This document shows positions 63,347 through 64,000 of a DNA stretch of 64,000 bases, piece by piece. The translations under genes and the position numbers were made by a program. The notes below the pieces were generated by a model, which searched no databases, had not been told where the DNA came from, and worked only from the letters and a program-made list of their open reading frames with translations. Source of the DNA: an uncultured Paracoccaceae bacterium (GTDB lineage Bacteria > Pseudomonadota > Alphaproteobacteria > Rhodobacterales > Rhodobacteraceae); the NCBI GenBank assembly GCA_947500005.1, contig CANMQJ010000005.1:124001-188000 (forward strand), read 5' to 3'. The stretch's first letter is position 1. Each line of letters opens with the position of its first letter.

Positions 63347-63961
63347 TCAAAGCGCAAGGATCGCCGCGACCGGCAGCAGCACCAGCAAGTACCCTAGGAC
63401 GACCGCCGCGCCATCGCGCGTGGTCAGCCCCAGCGCGAAGAAGAGGACCGAGGCCCCCATCAGTGGCGGCAGGATCGGGATGGCGCCGAAGATTGCCATG
63501 CCCAGACCGGCGAGGATCAGCAGGGCAGCGATCACCCGGAGGGACAATCCGCCTTCGGCCAGCGGCGTCAGGCGTTGATGCGTATGACGGCGCAACCATT
63601 CCATGCGCGGGCGCAGCAGGTCGCTGGCATGTTTCAGCCTTTGCGCGGAAAGGCAACGCCGGCGGATAAATCGGGGCAGCCACACTCTACCGCGCCCGCG
63701 CAACATCTGAACGCCGATCACGGCCATCACCACCCCGATGGCGCCGCCCACACCAGGGATCATTCCGATAGGCAGGACCAGCAGCACGGCGAGCCCGAAG
63801 AGCAGCGGACCGAAGCCGCGCGCGCCCAAGGTATCGATGATCTTGCCAAACGACACCACGTCCCGTCCCGCGCCCAGATCGTCCAGCATATCGACAATGG
63901 TGACGACGGTCTGCGGACCGTCTCCCACGGCCTTGTCCCGGACTGAAGCTTGCGTAGTCAT
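63347..63961 (-). CDS. ExoD-family exopolysaccharide synthesis protein
   Basis: A 204-aa membrane protein starting MTTQASVRDKAVGDGPQTVV at 63961. Four hydrophobic segments (GPLLFGLAVLLVLPIGMIPGVGGAIGVVMAVIG, LSLRVIAALLILAGLGMAIFGAIPILPP, LMGASVLFFALGLT, GAAVVLGYLLVLLPVAAILAL) match the ExoD family. ExoD was first linked to exopolysaccharide production and invasion in rhizobia; its biochemical action is unknown. Only 39 bp remain to the right edge, with nothing recognisable. Confidence 0.9.
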   Translation of the reverse strand: MTTQASVRDKAVGDGPQTVVTIVDMLDDLGAGRDVVSFGKIIDTLGARGFGPLLFGLAVLLVLPIGMIPGVGGAIGVVMAVIGVQMLRGRGRVWLPRFIRRRCLSAQRLKHASDLLRPRMEWLRRHTHQRLTPLAEGGLSLRVIAALLILAGLGMAIFGAIPILPPLMGASVLFFALGLTTRDGAAVVLGYLLVLLPVAAILAL

Positions 63962-64000
63962 GAAGCTCCAACGCCGCAGCAAGGGGCGGGTTTCCTCGAA

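Overview
The window is high-GC DNA from an alphaproteobacterium, most likely a Rhodobacterales (Roseobacter-group) marine heterotroph. This rests on the gene repertoire: DctPQM-type TRAP transporter, napEFDABC, a Fur/Mur-type regulator with few cysteines, a carnitine dehydrogenase-thioesterase fusion, an alphaproteobacterial-type MetRS and Hint-domain and RTX exoproteins. Genes are tightly packed, often with overlapping start and stop codons. I saw no tRNA, rRNA, CRISPR array, insertion sequence or phage gene.

Layout. (1) 1-12 kb is an exoprotein region: a partial acidic protein with Ca-binding-like loops, a Hint-domain protein, a 984-aa TPR/glycosyltransferase, a LysR regulator and a 1634-aa RTX protein whose C-terminal 700 residues are six degenerate ~120-aa repeats. 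A perfect FNR-type box lies in the first intergenic region, and a cluster of GTTTTGTAC sites lies in the convergent gap at 6.9 kb. (2) 12.2-15 kb is a TRAP transporter. (3) 15-21.7 kb holds a CHASE2-class III nucleotide cyclase divergent from a two-gene unit. That unit encodes a TPR/beta-barrel protein resembling Slam (type XI secretion) and a FecR-domain protein with a TbpB-like C-terminal barrel. I regard this as the most interesting system in the window. (4) 21.8-28.3 kb: aldo/keto reductase, glutathione transferase, TauE/SafE permease, RND efflux pair. (5) 28.5-31.6 kb: GlxA-type regulator, a BKACE enzyme and a class III aminotransferase, probably a catabolic operon. (6) 31.8-36.4 kb: small lipoprotein, metG, two MFS transporters. 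(7) 36.8-41.4 kb: periplasmic nitrate reductase operon napEFDABC. (8) 41.7-52.3 kb: mixed housekeeping and small genes, including an orphan ImuA-like protein, rhodanese, Fur, enolase, GNATs, a haloacid dehalogenase and a nucleoside hydrolase. (9) 52.4-57.4 kb: carnitine-to-glycine-betaine catabolism under a second GlxA-type regulator. (10) 57.4-64 kb: XRE regulator, desaturase, DMT transporter, DEAD-box helicase, glycosyltransferase, OsmC and ExoD proteins.

How parts may work together. In region 3 the Slam-like barrel could export the FecR/barrel protein, while the CHASE2 cyclase senses an envelope signal and makes a cyclic nucleotide; this is inference from adjacency and domain make-up. In region 9 the encoded enzymes cover carnitine to dehydrocarnitine to betainyl-CoA to glycine betaine. 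Region 5 looks like a parallel pathway in which transamination of a beta-amino acid would feed a beta-keto acid to the second BKACE enzyme. Coordinates and starts were set by reading frame, Shine-Dalgarno sequences and family starts; no database search was possible.
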